Notes under the pieces: generated by a model | Database searches by the model: none | Told to the model about the DNA's origin: nothing | The model's input: only the letters and a program-made list of their open reading frames with translations | Part shown: positions 54,162 through 63,552 of the stretch, piece after piece | How positions within the stretch are numbered: position 1 is the stretch's first letter | Layout: each line of letters starts with the position of its first letter | Translations under genes and position numbers: made by a program | DNA from: Leptotrichia sp. HSP-342 | Lineage (GTDB): Bacteria; Fusobacteriota; Fusobacteriia; Fusobacteriales; Leptotrichiaceae | Reading direction: 5' to 3' | Assembly: GCF_041199995.1 (NCBI RefSeq) | Contig: NZ_CP165646.1 | Coordinates: forward strand, 1,178,001-1,242,000 | Length of the DNA: 64,000 bases

Positions 54162-54962
54162 TTACTTTTCTAATTTTTCAATTATTTTAGTAATTATATC
54201 ATTCATTTTTCTTGATGCTACAGAATCATTTGAAATAAATGGTAATCCATTATCACTAGATTCCACGATATTTCCATCCAATGGTATTGAGCCTAAAAAG
54301 TCAGTTTTTTTCTCTTGCGCCATAGTTTCGGCACCGCCTTTTTTAAATATATTCACTTCCTTTTGACAGTCAGGACAAATAAAACCACTCATATTTTCGA
54401 TTATTCCAAGCACATTTAAATTAATTAATTTAGCAAAGTTTAATGCTCTTGTAGAATCTAGAATAGAAACTTTTTGTGGTGTTGTAACTACTATTGCCTT
54501 AGAATCTGTTCCTATATTCTGTGCAATACCTAGTGTCTCATCACCTGTTCCAGGCGGCAAATCGACTATTAGAAAATCGATTTCTCCCCATCTAATTCCT
54601 TCCAGCATTTCCATTATCGCCGTAATCTTTTGCGGTCCTTTCCATACAACTGGAGAGTTGTCAGGTACAAAAAAACTTAATGATGATATATGCAAATTTT
54701 CTGATATTTCCAACGGTTCAGAAATTTTTGAAAGCTTTACGCCTTCTTTCCCAAACATGATTGGAATATTTGGGCCATGTAAATCAGCATCAAGAATACC
54801 AACTTTGTATCCTCTTAATGAAAGTCCATAAGCTAAATTAACAGATGTAGTTGATTTACCAACGCCACCTTTACCGCTCATTACTACTATTTTATGCTTA
54901 ATCTTGGACATATTGGAATCAATTCTTTGTTTTCTTTCGGCTAAAGCTGGATTAGTTTGCAT
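54162..54962 (-). CDS. mrp: Mrp/NBP35-family P-loop ATPase, iron-sulfur cluster carrier
   Basis: 266 residues. MRP signature: the deviant Walker A GKGGVGKSTTSVNLA, GILDADLHGPNIP, LIVDLPPGTGDE, and the Cys pair GFICPDCQKE used to hold a bridging 4Fe-4S cluster. It helps deliver clusters to apoproteins. GGAGG upstream of the ATG. The N-terminal DUF59 domain found in some relatives is absent. Confidence 0.93.
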   Translation of the reverse strand: MQTNPALAERKQRIDSNMSKIKHKIVVMSGKGGVGKSTTSVNLAYGLSLRGYKVGILDADLHGPNIPIMFGKEGVKLSKISEPLEISENLHISSLSFFVPDNSPVVWKGPQKITAIMEMLEGIRWGEIDFLIVDLPPGTGDETLGIAQNIGTDSKAIVVTTPQKVSILDSTRALNFAKLINLNVLGIIENMSGFICPDCQKEVNIFKKGGAETMAQEKKTDFLGSIPLDGNIVESSDNGLPFISNDSVASRKMNDIITKIIEKLEK

Positions 54963-55243
54963 TCATTCCTCCTTACTCTAAAAATATTATAATTTTATTT
55001 AACTTCCCTACTTTAATTAAATCATAAACTCAGAAAAAATACAAGTAATTTTTTACATTTTTTTCAAAAAAAATTAATTTTTCTGTTATTATAAATAAAT
55101 TATAACTAAAAATTTTTTTTATTAAAAAATAAGCTGGACTAATCTCCTTCTTTTTTATATAATATATTTGAACCTTTTTTCAAAAAAAAATTAATTTTAA
55201 AGGTTTATACTATAAATATAATTAATAGAAAGGAATATAAACT

Positions 55244-55816
55244 ATGAATATATGCATAAAATCAAATATCCGAAGAATACTAATATTTTTTATAATAACT
55301 TTGGCACTTTTATGTAAATCCAAATCAGAAAAATATGTATGGTATACTCCGAGAGAAGTGATTGCCAATGTAGATATGCTAGAACCGGGCGATATTCTTA
55401 TTCTCTCTAAAAGACCGACATTACGTTCGATGTGGGGACATGCAGCAGTATTAAATGAACACAAAAAAATTGTTGAATTCCCGTCTTACTCTGCTGGATA
55501 TAGTGAAAGTCCATTATATGCTTGGCAGAATATTAACAGAAAAATTGCTATTTTTAGGCTAAAAGGGATAAACGATAAGTTTAAATCCGAACTATTTAAA
55601 GAAATTAATGATACAGTAACAAAACCTTATGGTCTCACTTTCCATAAGAACTTTGATAAAAGACTTTATTGCTCACAATTTATATATCTTGTATTTAAGA
55701 AAGCTGGAGAAAGAGTGGGTCGTGACATAGATCTCGATTCCAATGGTGGAGGTTGGGTTATGCCTTTTGACATAATGGATTCTCCTCTCTTAGAAAATAT
55801 TAAGCTATATTCATAA
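55244..55816 (+). CDS. YiiX/NlpC-P60-like papain-fold hydrolase
   Basis: 190 residues with an N-terminal membrane anchor or signal (IRRILIFFIITLALLC). The permuted NlpC/P60 pattern is present: LEPGDILIL, then GHAAVLNEHKKIVEFPS (His) and RLYCSQFIYLVFKKAG (catalytic Cys). YiiX-like members act on amide or ester bonds in lipids or peptidoglycan. AGAAAGGA precedes the ATG. Flanked by a terminator and transcribed alone. Confidence 0.8.
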   Translation: MNICIKSNIRRILIFFIITLALLCKSKSEKYVWYTPREVIANVDMLEPGDILILSKRPTLRSMWGHAAVLNEHKKIVEFPSYSAGYSESPLYAWQNINRKIAIFRLKGINDKFKSELFKEINDTVTKPYGLTFHKNFDKRLYCSQFIYLVFKKAGERVGRDIDLDSNGGGWVMPFDIMDSPLLENIKLYS

Positions 55817-55832
55817 ATCTAAAAAAAAGAAG

Positions 55833-55870
55833 CTGTCTTAAAATTTTAATCATTTTGAGACAGTCCTTTT
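55833..55870 (+). terminator. Rho-independent terminator
   Basis: 12-bp stem CTGTCTTAAAAT / ATTTTGAGACAG (one G-U), 7-base loop, then TCCTTTTT. Confidence 0.8.
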
Positions 55871-55999
55871 TGTTACATAGAATCCTAATTTAGCAAGAAC
55901 AGAAGGTTAGTTAGATTATATAGATATTTTTCATTTCAGTTTTAAGCAATTGATATGATATTTAATTTGTTGTAAAGAAAATTTATAAATTCGATTTTA

Positions 56000-56938
56000 T
56001 TAAATCTGAAAATTCGGAGCATCTCCCAATGTTGTAAGATCATAAGGTGTTCCTTGATAAACATGATGATTCACCCAATTAGAAAATAATAAATTTGCAT
56101 GAGCTCGCCATACAAAAAGTGGTTTCTTATTTATATCATTATCTGGATAATAATTAAATGGAATTTTTATATCTTTTCCTAATTTTATATCTCTTTCATA
56201 TTCTTTTGCAAGTGTCATCCTGTCATATTCCAAATGCCCCATAATAAAAATATTTCGTTTATCTCGGCTACGAACAATGCTGACTCCTGCATCTTCAGAA
56301 CATGCAATAATCTCCAGTTCAGAAACTTTTTTAATATCTCTTGCACGAACTTCAGTATGTCTTGACTGTGGCATATTAAACACTTCATCAAATCCCCGAA
56401 GTAGCATCGTATGATAAATGTTAATATTTAAAGGATAAATTCCAAAAAGTTTTTCTTTCAAAGGATACTTCTGTATTCCATAATGATAATACAATGCAGC
56501 TTGTGCCCCCCAGCAAATGCACATTGTTGAATAAACATGTGTTTTACTCCATTCCATAATCTCAGAAAGTTCTTTCCAGTAAATTACTTCTTCAAAAGGA
56601 ATATTTTCAACTGGAGCTCCTGTTATAATAAGTCCATCAAAATAGTCATTCTTTATATCCTTAAATGTTTTATAAAAATTTGACATGTGTTCCTTTGAGA
56701 TATTCTTTGAAACATAAGAAGCCATTTTTAAGAATGTAACTTCCATTTGTAAAGGGGTATTACTAAGTAATCTTAGTAATTGAGTCTCTGTTTCTATTTT
56801 TGTAGGCATTAAATTTATTATTATAAATTTTAAAGGACGAATATCTTGCGACAATGCTCTATTTTCATCCATTACAAAGATGTTCTCCTTTGCTAAAATA
56901 TCTACAGCCGGCAAGTTATTTGGTATTTTTATAGGCAT
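56000..56938 (-). CDS. metA: Homoserine O-acyltransferase MetA
   Basis: Transfers an acyl group (succinyl or acetyl) to homoserine, the first committed step to methionine. 312 residues, glutamine-amidotransferase-like fold. Start [32 protein letters not shown], catalytic Cys in [13 protein letters not shown], His in [13 protein letters not shown], and [11 protein letters not shown]. It lies 49 bases downstream of dnaN on the same strand. Acyl-donor choice is not assigned here. Its co-location with metNIQ in the genome suggests methionine is both made and imported. Confidence 0.94.
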   Translation of the reverse strand: MPIKIPNNLPAVDILAKENIFVMDENRALSQDIRPLKFIIINLMPTKIETETQLLRLLSNTPLQMEVTFLKMASYVSKNISKEHMSNFYKTFKDIKNDYFDGLIITGAPVENIPFEEVIYWKELSEIMEWSKTHVYSTMCICWGAQAALYYHYGIQKYPLKEKLFGIYPLNINIYHTMLLRGFDEVFNMPQSRHTEVRARDIKKVSELEIIACSEDAGVSIVRSRDKRNIFIMGHLEYDRMTLAKEYERDIKLGKDIKIPFNYYPDNDINKKPLFVWRAHANLLFSNWVNHHVYQGTPYDLTTLGDAPNFQI

Positions 56939-56987
56939 TGCATATTCTCCTTTCGTAAAAATTTATTTTGCTTGTCTCAATTGTTTT

Positions 56988-58115
56988 TTAACTTTCTCTA
57001 AGTGCTAGTGGCATTGTGAAGTACAGCGACTTATCATTATCTTCATCTTTTACAATTACTGAACTTTTATTATTTAACAGTTCCAGCACAGTTACTTTCC
57101 CTTCAATTGTGGAAATATAGTCAAGTAAAAATCTTACGTTTAATGAAATCTTTAAATCTCCACCTTCCTGAATTGTTACAATTTCTTCTTTTATCTGTGC
57201 ATTTTCACTTGTTCCAGTAAGCAATAGCTTGTTATTTGCAAAATTAAATATTCCGCCATTTTTAGCTTCTTTGTTATCCCTAACAAATATAGCTGTTCTT
57301 CTTAGCACCGATAAAAAATCCTTTGTATTTAGCAATATTTTTTTATTATGTTGTGAGTTATTTAAAATTGATTTGTAATCTGGAAATTGTAAATCAATTG
57401 TACGAGTTAATATTTCTACATTTGAAAATTGGAAAAATACTTTTGATCCATCTGATTTCACTGTAATATTTTCCTCATCAATAAGTTTCATAATTTTTAT
57501 TAGTCCATCTATTGTCTTTAATGGGATACTTAAACTAAGGTTTTCCTTCCCTTTCTGAGCATCATCCAAATTTTGCTCAATATATGTCAATCTGTATGTA
57601 TCAGATGAGATGAGTTTTAACTTGTCTTCCTCTATTTCCATTCTAATACAGTTTACGGCAAGATTTTCTGGGTTTGGAGAAGCCGAAATTTTTACATTTT
57701 CAATATCATTTAATAACTTTTCTTTTTCAAAGACATATTCAACTCCATTTTCCAGTTTTGACTGAACTGGGAAATTTTCTGAGTCATATAAAGAAAATTC
57801 AGTGTTTGTTGAACTTGCTTTAATTACTAATTTTCCGTTTTCTTCAATCAATGTAATTTTTTCATCAGAAATTTGTTTCAAAAATTCTTCGATTAATTTG
57901 TGTTTTATAACAATTTTTCCTTCTTCTTCAATTTGAGCTTCTATTTCAGTATTTATAGATAACTCTAAATCTGTTCCACGTAAAATTGCCTTTCCTTCGT
58001 GTGTTTCAATATAAATTCCAGAAAGGACTTCTCTTATTTTATTTTCAGTTACTGCATTTTCAACTATAGTTATAGCTTTTAATAATGATTTTCTATCTAC
58101 AATTATATGTAACAT
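56988..58115 (-). CDS. dnaN: DNA polymerase III beta subunit (sliding clamp) DnaN
   Basis: 375 residues, three clamp repeats. Start MLHIIVDRKSLLKAITIVEN; FSLYDSENFPVQ, YRLTYIEQN and FPDYKSILN are typical positions. The C-terminus ends in YFTMPLALRES, matching the family YLVMPMRL end. It is encoded with a sigma factor and metA instead of dnaA, an unusual place for dnaN. Confidence 0.94.
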   Translation of the reverse strand: MLHIIVDRKSLLKAITIVENAVTENKIREVLSGIYIETHEGKAILRGTDLELSINTEIEAQIEEEGKIVIKHKLIEEFLKQISDEKITLIEENGKLVIKASSTNTEFSLYDSENFPVQSKLENGVEYVFEKEKLLNDIENVKISASPNPENLAVNCIRMEIEEDKLKLISSDTYRLTYIEQNLDDAQKGKENLSLSIPLKTIDGLIKIMKLIDEENITVKSDGSKVFFQFSNVEILTRTIDLQFPDYKSILNNSQHNKKILLNTKDFLSVLRRTAIFVRDNKEAKNGGIFNFANNKLLLTGTSENAQIKEEIVTIQEGGDLKISLNVRFLLDYISTIEGKVTVLELLNNKSSVIVKDEDNDKSLYFTMPLALRES

Positions 58116-58130
58116 ACTCTTAACTCTCCT

Positions 58131-58952
58131 TTACAGTATATCCTTATATTCTTCCAAATGTTCTTTTAATTTTGTTATAGCCTTTTTTTCTATTTGTCTA
58201 ACTCTTTCACGAGTAATTCCCATTTGTTCTCCAATTTCCTTTAATGTATGAATCTTGTTGTCATACAGTCCATAACGATATTCAAGAATCATTCTTTCAC
58301 GCTTATTCAAAACTTTTTCAAGTAAATCTTTCATTTCGATAAGCTGATCTTCTTTTATTATTTTATCCTCAACATCATCATTTTTCCCAATGATATCTTC
58401 CAAATAAATGTTATCTCCTATTGTTTCATTTAATGACATTATATCCTGAAATTCACCTAAAAGCAAGATAACCTTACTTTCCTTCAAATCAACTTCCTTC
58501 GCAATATATTCTGTCGATGGAGCTTCACCATGAATGGCAGTATAATCTTTTATGACTCTATTTACTTTTGACAATTGCTCGTACTTATAAGATGGTATTC
58601 TTATATCACGTCCTATATTAATGATAGCCTTTTTTATCGACTGTTTTATCCACCATACTGCATATGTGCTGAACCTATGACCTTTTTCATAATCAAACTT
58701 ATTTATAGCCTTTATTAGTCCAATATTACCTTCACTAATTAAATCAATCAGAGGAAGCCCATTTCCAAGAGATTTTTTAGCTGTACTTATTACCAGTCTT
58801 AAATTTGATAAAATTAACAATTGCCTTGCCTGTTCGTCATTATTTTCCCTAATTCGTTTTAATAGTTCATATTCCTCCTCCTTTGAGAGTAAATCAAATT
58901 TTTGAATATCACTTAAATATAACGACATCAAGTTTAAGTTGTTATCTTCCAT
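58131..58952 (-). CDS. Sigma-70 family RNA polymerase sigma factor (group 2-like)
   Basis: 273 residues. Regions 1.2 to 4.2 are present: DLLSKEEEYELLKRI, LISEGNIGLIKAINKFDYEK (2.1-2.2), GHRFSTYAVWWIKQSI (2.3-2.4), a region 3 with GEAPSTEYIAKE, and region 4.2 LKEIGEQMGITRERVRQIEK. It lacks region 1.1, so it is likely an alternative or group-2 sigma. GAGGTAATG-type start. Its stop is 15 bases before the dnaN start. Confidence 0.9.
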   Translation of the reverse strand: MEDNNLNLMSLYLSDIQKFDLLSKEEEYELLKRIRENNDEQARQLLILSNLRLVISTAKKSLGNGLPLIDLISEGNIGLIKAINKFDYEKGHRFSTYAVWWIKQSIKKAIINIGRDIRIPSYKYEQLSKVNRVIKDYTAIHGEAPSTEYIAKEVDLKESKVILLLGEFQDIMSLNETIGDNIYLEDIIGKNDDVEDKIIKEDQLIEMKDLLEKVLNKRERMILEYRYGLYDNKIHTLKEIGEQMGITRERVRQIEKKAITKLKEHLEEYKDIL

Positions 58953-58986
58953 TACCTCACTCCAATTTTATTTTTTATATAATTTC

Positions 58987-60009
58987 TTAACTTAAAAATT
59001 CTGACTTTAAATCTCTGCTCATAAATGTAGATTCCAGTTCTGAAACTGGCTTCCCATCGTATATTACTTCGTAAAGTGCTGTAAAAATTGGTGCTTTCAG
59101 GTTATTTTCCTTTATAATTTTATAAAGAGCCTTTATTGTTTCTGCACCTTCTGACACCATATTCATGTGAGAAACTATATCTTCAATTTTTTCACCTTGT
59201 CCTAGTTTCTCTCCCACAAATCTATTTCTACTGTGTTTACTTGTACAAGTTACAATAATATCTCCAAGCCCTGATAATCCCATAAATGTTTTAGGATTGG
59301 CTTTGTAATATTTTGCAATTTCAAACATTTCATTAATTCCACGAGTTATTAGAGCTGCCTTTGTATTATCTCCATAACCCATTCCATCAGCAATTCCCGC
59401 TGCGATTGCAAGGCAGTTCTTTAATGCTCCGGCAAGTTCAGCACCCATAAGGTCTGTTCCTGTATAGACTCTGAAATAAAGATTACTAAATGTAGTTTGT
59501 ACCGTTTTGGCTGCTTCTTCATTTTCAGATACAGAAAGTATGGCAGATGGCAATTTTTGAGCCACTTCTTCAGCGTGTGTCGGTCCTGCCAGCAGAACAT
59601 AATTATACGGCTTGTTTCCAAGCTCCTCAGCTATTATTTCAGAAATTCTCTTTTTAGTAGCAATTTCTAGCCCTTTTGCAACATTTACCAATATTATATT
59701 ATAATTTAAGAAATTTTTCAATCTTTTTAAAATGTTTCTTAAAAATTGCGTAGGAGTTGCTAATAAAAGAATGTCAATTTTTCCATATTTTTCAGAATTT
59801 TCAAGAACATCTGCATAATCATCCACAACATTAAGACTGTCTGGTAATTTTATATTGGGTAAAAATTTTGGATTTTCCTTTGTATCACGAATTACTTTTC
59901 TTACTTCTTCATTATGCTCCCATAAATAGACTTTATGTCCATTTTCTACTAATAATTTTGAAAGACATGTCCCCCAGCTTCCACCACCAATGACTAATAT
60001 GTTTTTCAT
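58987..60009 (-). CDS. gpsA: NAD(P)H-dependent glycerol-3-phosphate dehydrogenase GpsA
   Basis: Makes sn-glycerol-3-phosphate from dihydroxyacetone phosphate for phospholipid synthesis. 340 residues. NAD-binding GGGSWGTCLSKLL, LLATPTQFLRNIL, AGPTHAEEVAQ, and the catalytic Lys in GALKNCLAIAAGIADGMGYG. It is followed upstream by plsY, which uses its product. Confidence 0.95.
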   Translation of the reverse strand: MKNILVIGGGSWGTCLSKLLVENGHKVYLWEHNEEVRKVIRDTKENPKFLPNIKLPDSLNVVDDYADVLENSEKYGKIDILLLATPTQFLRNILKRLKNFLNYNIILVNVAKGLEIATKKRISEIIAEELGNKPYNYVLLAGPTHAEEVAQKLPSAILSVSENEEAAKTVQTTFSNLYFRVYTGTDLMGAELAGALKNCLAIAAGIADGMGYGDNTKAALITRGINEMFEIAKYYKANPKTFMGLSGLGDIIVTCTSKHSRNRFVGEKLGQGEKIEDIVSHMNMVSEGAETIKALYKIIKENNLKAPIFTALYEVIYDGKPVSELESTFMSRDLKSEFLS

Positions 60010-60026
60010 TATTATCCCTTCCTTTC

Positions 60027-60650
60027 CTACTTCTTATTTTTTAGGCTAAATTTAGATTCTGTACCATTTTTTAATCTTTCGATATTACTTCTATGTTTCA
60101 CTACAATTAAGATTGCTATCAAAATTCCTAAAATAATATATATTATTTCCTGATACAAAAAATATATAAAAATTGGAAGTGATATAGCCGCTAAAATAGA
60201 AGATAATGAAACGTATTTTGAAATTGCAAAAACCACAAAAAATACAATTGCAGCAAACAATATCGCTTTTGGCACTAAAATCAGAAATACTCCAAGTGTC
60301 GTTGCAACAGCCTTCCCACCTTTAAAATTCATAAAAATAGAAAAAACATGACCTAAAATTGCACAGATTCCAACTAGTACATAATCAAAATTTGAAATTT
60401 TTGTCAAATTTTCAAAAAAATCAACTTTTAATAAGATTGCTGTCAATGTTGGAACTAATCCTTTAGAAACATCTAAAATTAATGTCAAAATACCTAATTT
60501 CGCTCCCAAAACACGTGCAGCATTTGTTGAGCCGGTATTCCTGCTCCCATGCTCACGAATATCTATCCCTTTAAAAACTTTTCCTATCCAAAGTGCATTT
60601 GGCACACTTCCTAAAATATATGCCAGTGCCATTAATAAAATCATAATCAT
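60027..60650 (-). CDS. plsY: Glycerol-3-phosphate acyltransferase PlsY
   Basis: Membrane acyl-phosphate:G3P acyltransferase, 207 residues with about five membrane helices. Family motifs: LGSVPNALWIGK, SRNTGSTNAARVLG, FKGGKAVATTLGV and a C-terminal HRSNIERLKNGTE. It is 17 bases from gpsA, a logical metabolic pair. Confidence 0.95.
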   Translation of the reverse strand: MIMILLMALAYILGSVPNALWIGKVFKGIDIREHGSRNTGSTNAARVLGAKLGILTLILDVSKGLVPTLTAILLKVDFFENLTKISNFDYVLVGICAILGHVFSIFMNFKGGKAVATTLGVFLILVPKAILFAAIVFFVVFAISKYVSLSSILAAISLPIFIYFLYQEIIYIILGILIAILIVVKHRSNIERLKNGTESKFSLKNKK

Positions 60651-60681
60651 TTTTAATCCCTCTTTATTTCAATAAATTTTA

Positions 60682-62133
60682 TTATTTATCGCTATTTCCA
60701 TCTTCATCTGTTTCCTTATATTCCAGTAGATGATTTTGATTTTCTATCATTTTGTCAAAAAATTTTTTCTCCTTATACAAGAAAATTAACAATATCAAGA
60801 AAAACAGCAAATCAGTAAATGGCTGTGCAAGCCATACACCGTCTAACTTCCAAATATTTGAAAAAATTATGACAACTAACAGAAATATAACAACTTGTCT
60901 TAATAAATTCAATATAACTGAATATTTTGAACGTCCCGTTGCCTGAAAATAGTTTGGTACAGTTATTCCAAAAGATGAAATTACTACAAGTGAAAAATAT
61001 ATTCTAATGGCTTTTACTCCCTCTCTCAAAGCTTCAGGCGTACTTTTTTCATTAAAGAACAAAATTAGCTCTTTAGGTAAAAGCATTACAATTACCCAAA
61101 ATATAAAAGATAATATAACTCCTGCATTTATAGCTGTCATTAATGATTTTTTCACTCTTGTAAAATTTTGGGCACCATAATTAAATCCAATTATTGGCTG
61201 AACAGCCTGCGAAACTGAATAAACACTCATCGTCATAATTGGTAAATATGAATTTATAATTGTCATAACTGCTACACCGTAAGTCCCGCCATAAGTGTCT
61301 ACAATTTTATTTGTTACAAGTCCTACTCCTGAACTTGCAGCTTGTAACAAAAATGGTGACATTCCTATTGAAAAAATATCCTTTACTATTTTTGAATCTA
61401 ATTTCATTTTTGAAAATTTTATTGTAATAATACTTTCTTCTTCCAGCTTAAATCCAAACATATCAATTTTAAATGGTAATTTCCCGGCAATCAGAAACCA
61501 AAGTACAAATATCGCAGATAGTACATTTCCAATCAATGTTGCATAAGCAGTTCCTTCGATTCCAGTATGCATAATCATTACAGCCACATAATCCAGAGCA
61601 ATATTTACAACTGCACCAATCAGCATTGAAAACATCGCAACTCTCGGTGCTCCAGCCGCATTTAAAACATTTGTCAGTCCAAATGAATAAAACAAAGGCA
61701 AGATTGCTAGTAATATTATTTCCAGATAAGCCCTTGCATATGGCAATGTCTCATTGTTAGCACCGGAATATCGTAAAACTGTGTTAATATTCAATATTAA
61801 AAGTACATACAGCGAAAGTCCTAAAATAGTAAATAAGGTTACTGCATTTCCCAATATTTTCTTAGCTTCTCCCTTTTTCCCCTGTCCAAGCCGAATTGAA
61901 ATGATAGTTCCAGCTCCAACTCCAATAAACATTGAAAAGGCGATAATCAGCATAACAATATAAAAAGCAATTCCCGCACCAGCAAGTGCCTTTTCGCTAA
62001 TTTTTCCAACAAAGAACCTGTCAACAATATTGTATAAAACAACTGCCGCAGATCCAATAAGCGTTGGTATGAAATATTTTACAAATAATTTCAAAATAGA
62101 ACCTTTTAACAGCTCTTCACGTTTTTTTTCCAT
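60682..62133 (-). CDS. MATE-family multidrug/cation antiporter
   Basis: 483 residues, about 12 membrane helices. Typical start LLKGSILKLFVKYFIPTLIG, FVGKISEKALAGAGIAF, LNAAGAPRVAMFSMLIGAVV and the second-half repeat YSVSQAVQPIIGFNYGAQN. MATE pumps export drugs in exchange for Na+ or H+; substrate unknown. It lies between plsY and lpxB on the same strand with short gaps. Confidence 0.93.
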   Translation of the reverse strand: MEKKREELLKGSILKLFVKYFIPTLIGSAAVVLYNIVDRFFVGKISEKALAGAGIAFYIVMLIIAFSMFIGVGAGTIISIRLGQGKKGEAKKILGNAVTLFTILGLSLYVLLILNINTVLRYSGANNETLPYARAYLEIILLAILPLFYSFGLTNVLNAAGAPRVAMFSMLIGAVVNIALDYVAVMIMHTGIEGTAYATLIGNVLSAIFVLWFLIAGKLPFKIDMFGFKLEEESIITIKFSKMKLDSKIVKDIFSIGMSPFLLQAASSGVGLVTNKIVDTYGGTYGVAVMTIINSYLPIMTMSVYSVSQAVQPIIGFNYGAQNFTRVKKSLMTAINAGVILSFIFWVIVMLLPKELILFFNEKSTPEALREGVKAIRIYFSLVVISSFGITVPNYFQATGRSKYSVILNLLRQVVIFLLVVIIFSNIWKLDGVWLAQPFTDLLFFLILLIFLYKEKKFFDKMIENQNHLLEYKETDEDGNSDK

Positions 62134-62153
62134 ATTTTTTCCTTTTTTTAAAG

Positions 62154-63362
62154 TTAATCTTTATTTTCTAACAAATAATCAGCAATTTTTTCCAAAACTC
62201 CAAAATTACCTAGTTTTTTTCTTTCTTTTTTTAATTCCAAAACAACATTTTCTTTATTTTTTTCCATAATTTCCATTTCTTCAAGCAGTTTTTCTACCGA
62301 AAAATCTTCCTGCAGCAGTTCTTTAAAAATTTCTTTATTTGCATTTAGATTAGTAAGCGTTATATATTTTATTTTGACTATCTTTCTTGCAATAAAAGCA
62401 TTAATTTTAGATGTTTTGTAAACTACTATCACAGGCAGTCCCATAAGCGATATTTCAAAAGTTACTGTTCCCGAAGTCGCTATTGCGTATTTACAATCTT
62501 TACGAATGTTTTTTATTTCATCAAAAGTTATTTCCAAATTTGGAATTTTATGAACATTAATTTTGTATTTTTTCTCAAAATTATGTATATATTTTATATG
62601 ATCCTTGCTTGCCAGCTTCATTAAAAATTTCTCATTTTTAACTTTTTCATTTCTAACCAGTTCCATAATTACTGGCAAAAATTTTTCAATTTCCTGTCGT
62701 CTGCTTCCTGGAAGAAGCAATATTTTTTCTCCCAGCTTATCAGAAAATTCATATTTGTCAACAAATGGGTTTCCAAAATACTCTACTTTAAGTCCTTTTG
62801 ATTCATTATTTTTCAAAGTATTGTCATAATATGCCTTTTCAAAAGGAAAAATTACAATAACATCATCAAATTTCTTTAATTTCTCAATTCTTTTTTTTCC
62901 CCAAGCCCATACTTTAGGCGGAATATAATAAACCATTCTCAGATTCTGCAGTTTTTTTTCCAAAATTTTCTTTTTCAATAACTCAAAAAATTTCAGGTTA
63001 AATCCTCCAAAATCAACAAAAATAACAGTTTCTATTTCATTTTCCTTGATAAATTCTAAATATTCATGGGCTTTTTCCATAAAATAACTGTACTTTTTCA
63101 AAGCCTCTACAAATCCCATAACATCATTATTCTTAATATGGTTTACTGTCTTAACTCCAGCCTCTATCGATTTATCTCCAACCACACCAAAAAACTCAAC
63201 ATTTTTATCTTTTTTTCTCATTTCCTCCACAATGTATGAAGCGTGTAAATCTCCAGACATTTCACCGCAGGAAATAAAGATTTTTTTCTTTTTTTGAGAT
63301 TTTACTATTGATAAATCATTGTTTTTTTCTTTTATTATTTCATTTTTATTATTATTTATCAT
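62154..63362 (-). CDS. lpxB: Lipid-A-disaccharide synthase LpxB
   Basis: Glycosyltransferase (GT19) that joins UDP-2,3-diacylglucosamine and lipid X to form the lipid A disaccharide at the inner membrane. 402 residues with an extra polar N-terminal 28 residues. Key motifs: ISCGEMSGDLHASYIVEEMR, YYIPPKVWAWGKKRIEKL, LLLPGSRRQEIEKFLPVI and SGTVTFEISLMGLPVIVVYK. It shows that the cell has an outer membrane with LPS. Confidence 0.94.
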   Translation of the reverse strand: MINNNKNEIIKEKNNDLSIVKSQKKKKIFISCGEMSGDLHASYIVEEMRKKDKNVEFFGVVGDKSIEAGVKTVNHIKNNDVMGFVEALKKYSYFMEKAHEYLEFIKENEIETVIFVDFGGFNLKFFELLKKKILEKKLQNLRMVYYIPPKVWAWGKKRIEKLKKFDDVIVIFPFEKAYYDNTLKNNESKGLKVEYFGNPFVDKYEFSDKLGEKILLLPGSRRQEIEKFLPVIMELVRNEKVKNEKFLMKLASKDHIKYIHNFEKKYKINVHKIPNLEITFDEIKNIRKDCKYAIATSGTVTFEISLMGLPVIVVYKTSKINAFIARKIVKIKYITLTNLNANKEIFKELLQEDFSVEKLLEEMEIMEKNKENVVLELKKERKKLGNFGVLEKIADYLLENKD

Positions 63363-63552
63363 TTTTTAGCCTTTTTTATATTCTTTAATTTACTTATTTA
63401 AAACTGCTTTACAAATTATTCAAACATTTATTTATTTTGCAGACAAAAATATAGATATTTGAATAGATTTTAACAATAAAAACTAAATAAAATACCAGTA
63501 TTTATAATTTTTTTTGAGTTTAATTTAAAAAAATAGTTTTACTAAAAAACTT

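Noticed and set aside
55060-55202. Two near-identical TTTTTTCAAAAAAAATTAAT blocks before the YiiX-like gene
   Set aside because: Low-complexity AT tracts; similar runs are common in this DNA, so the duplication is not convincing.
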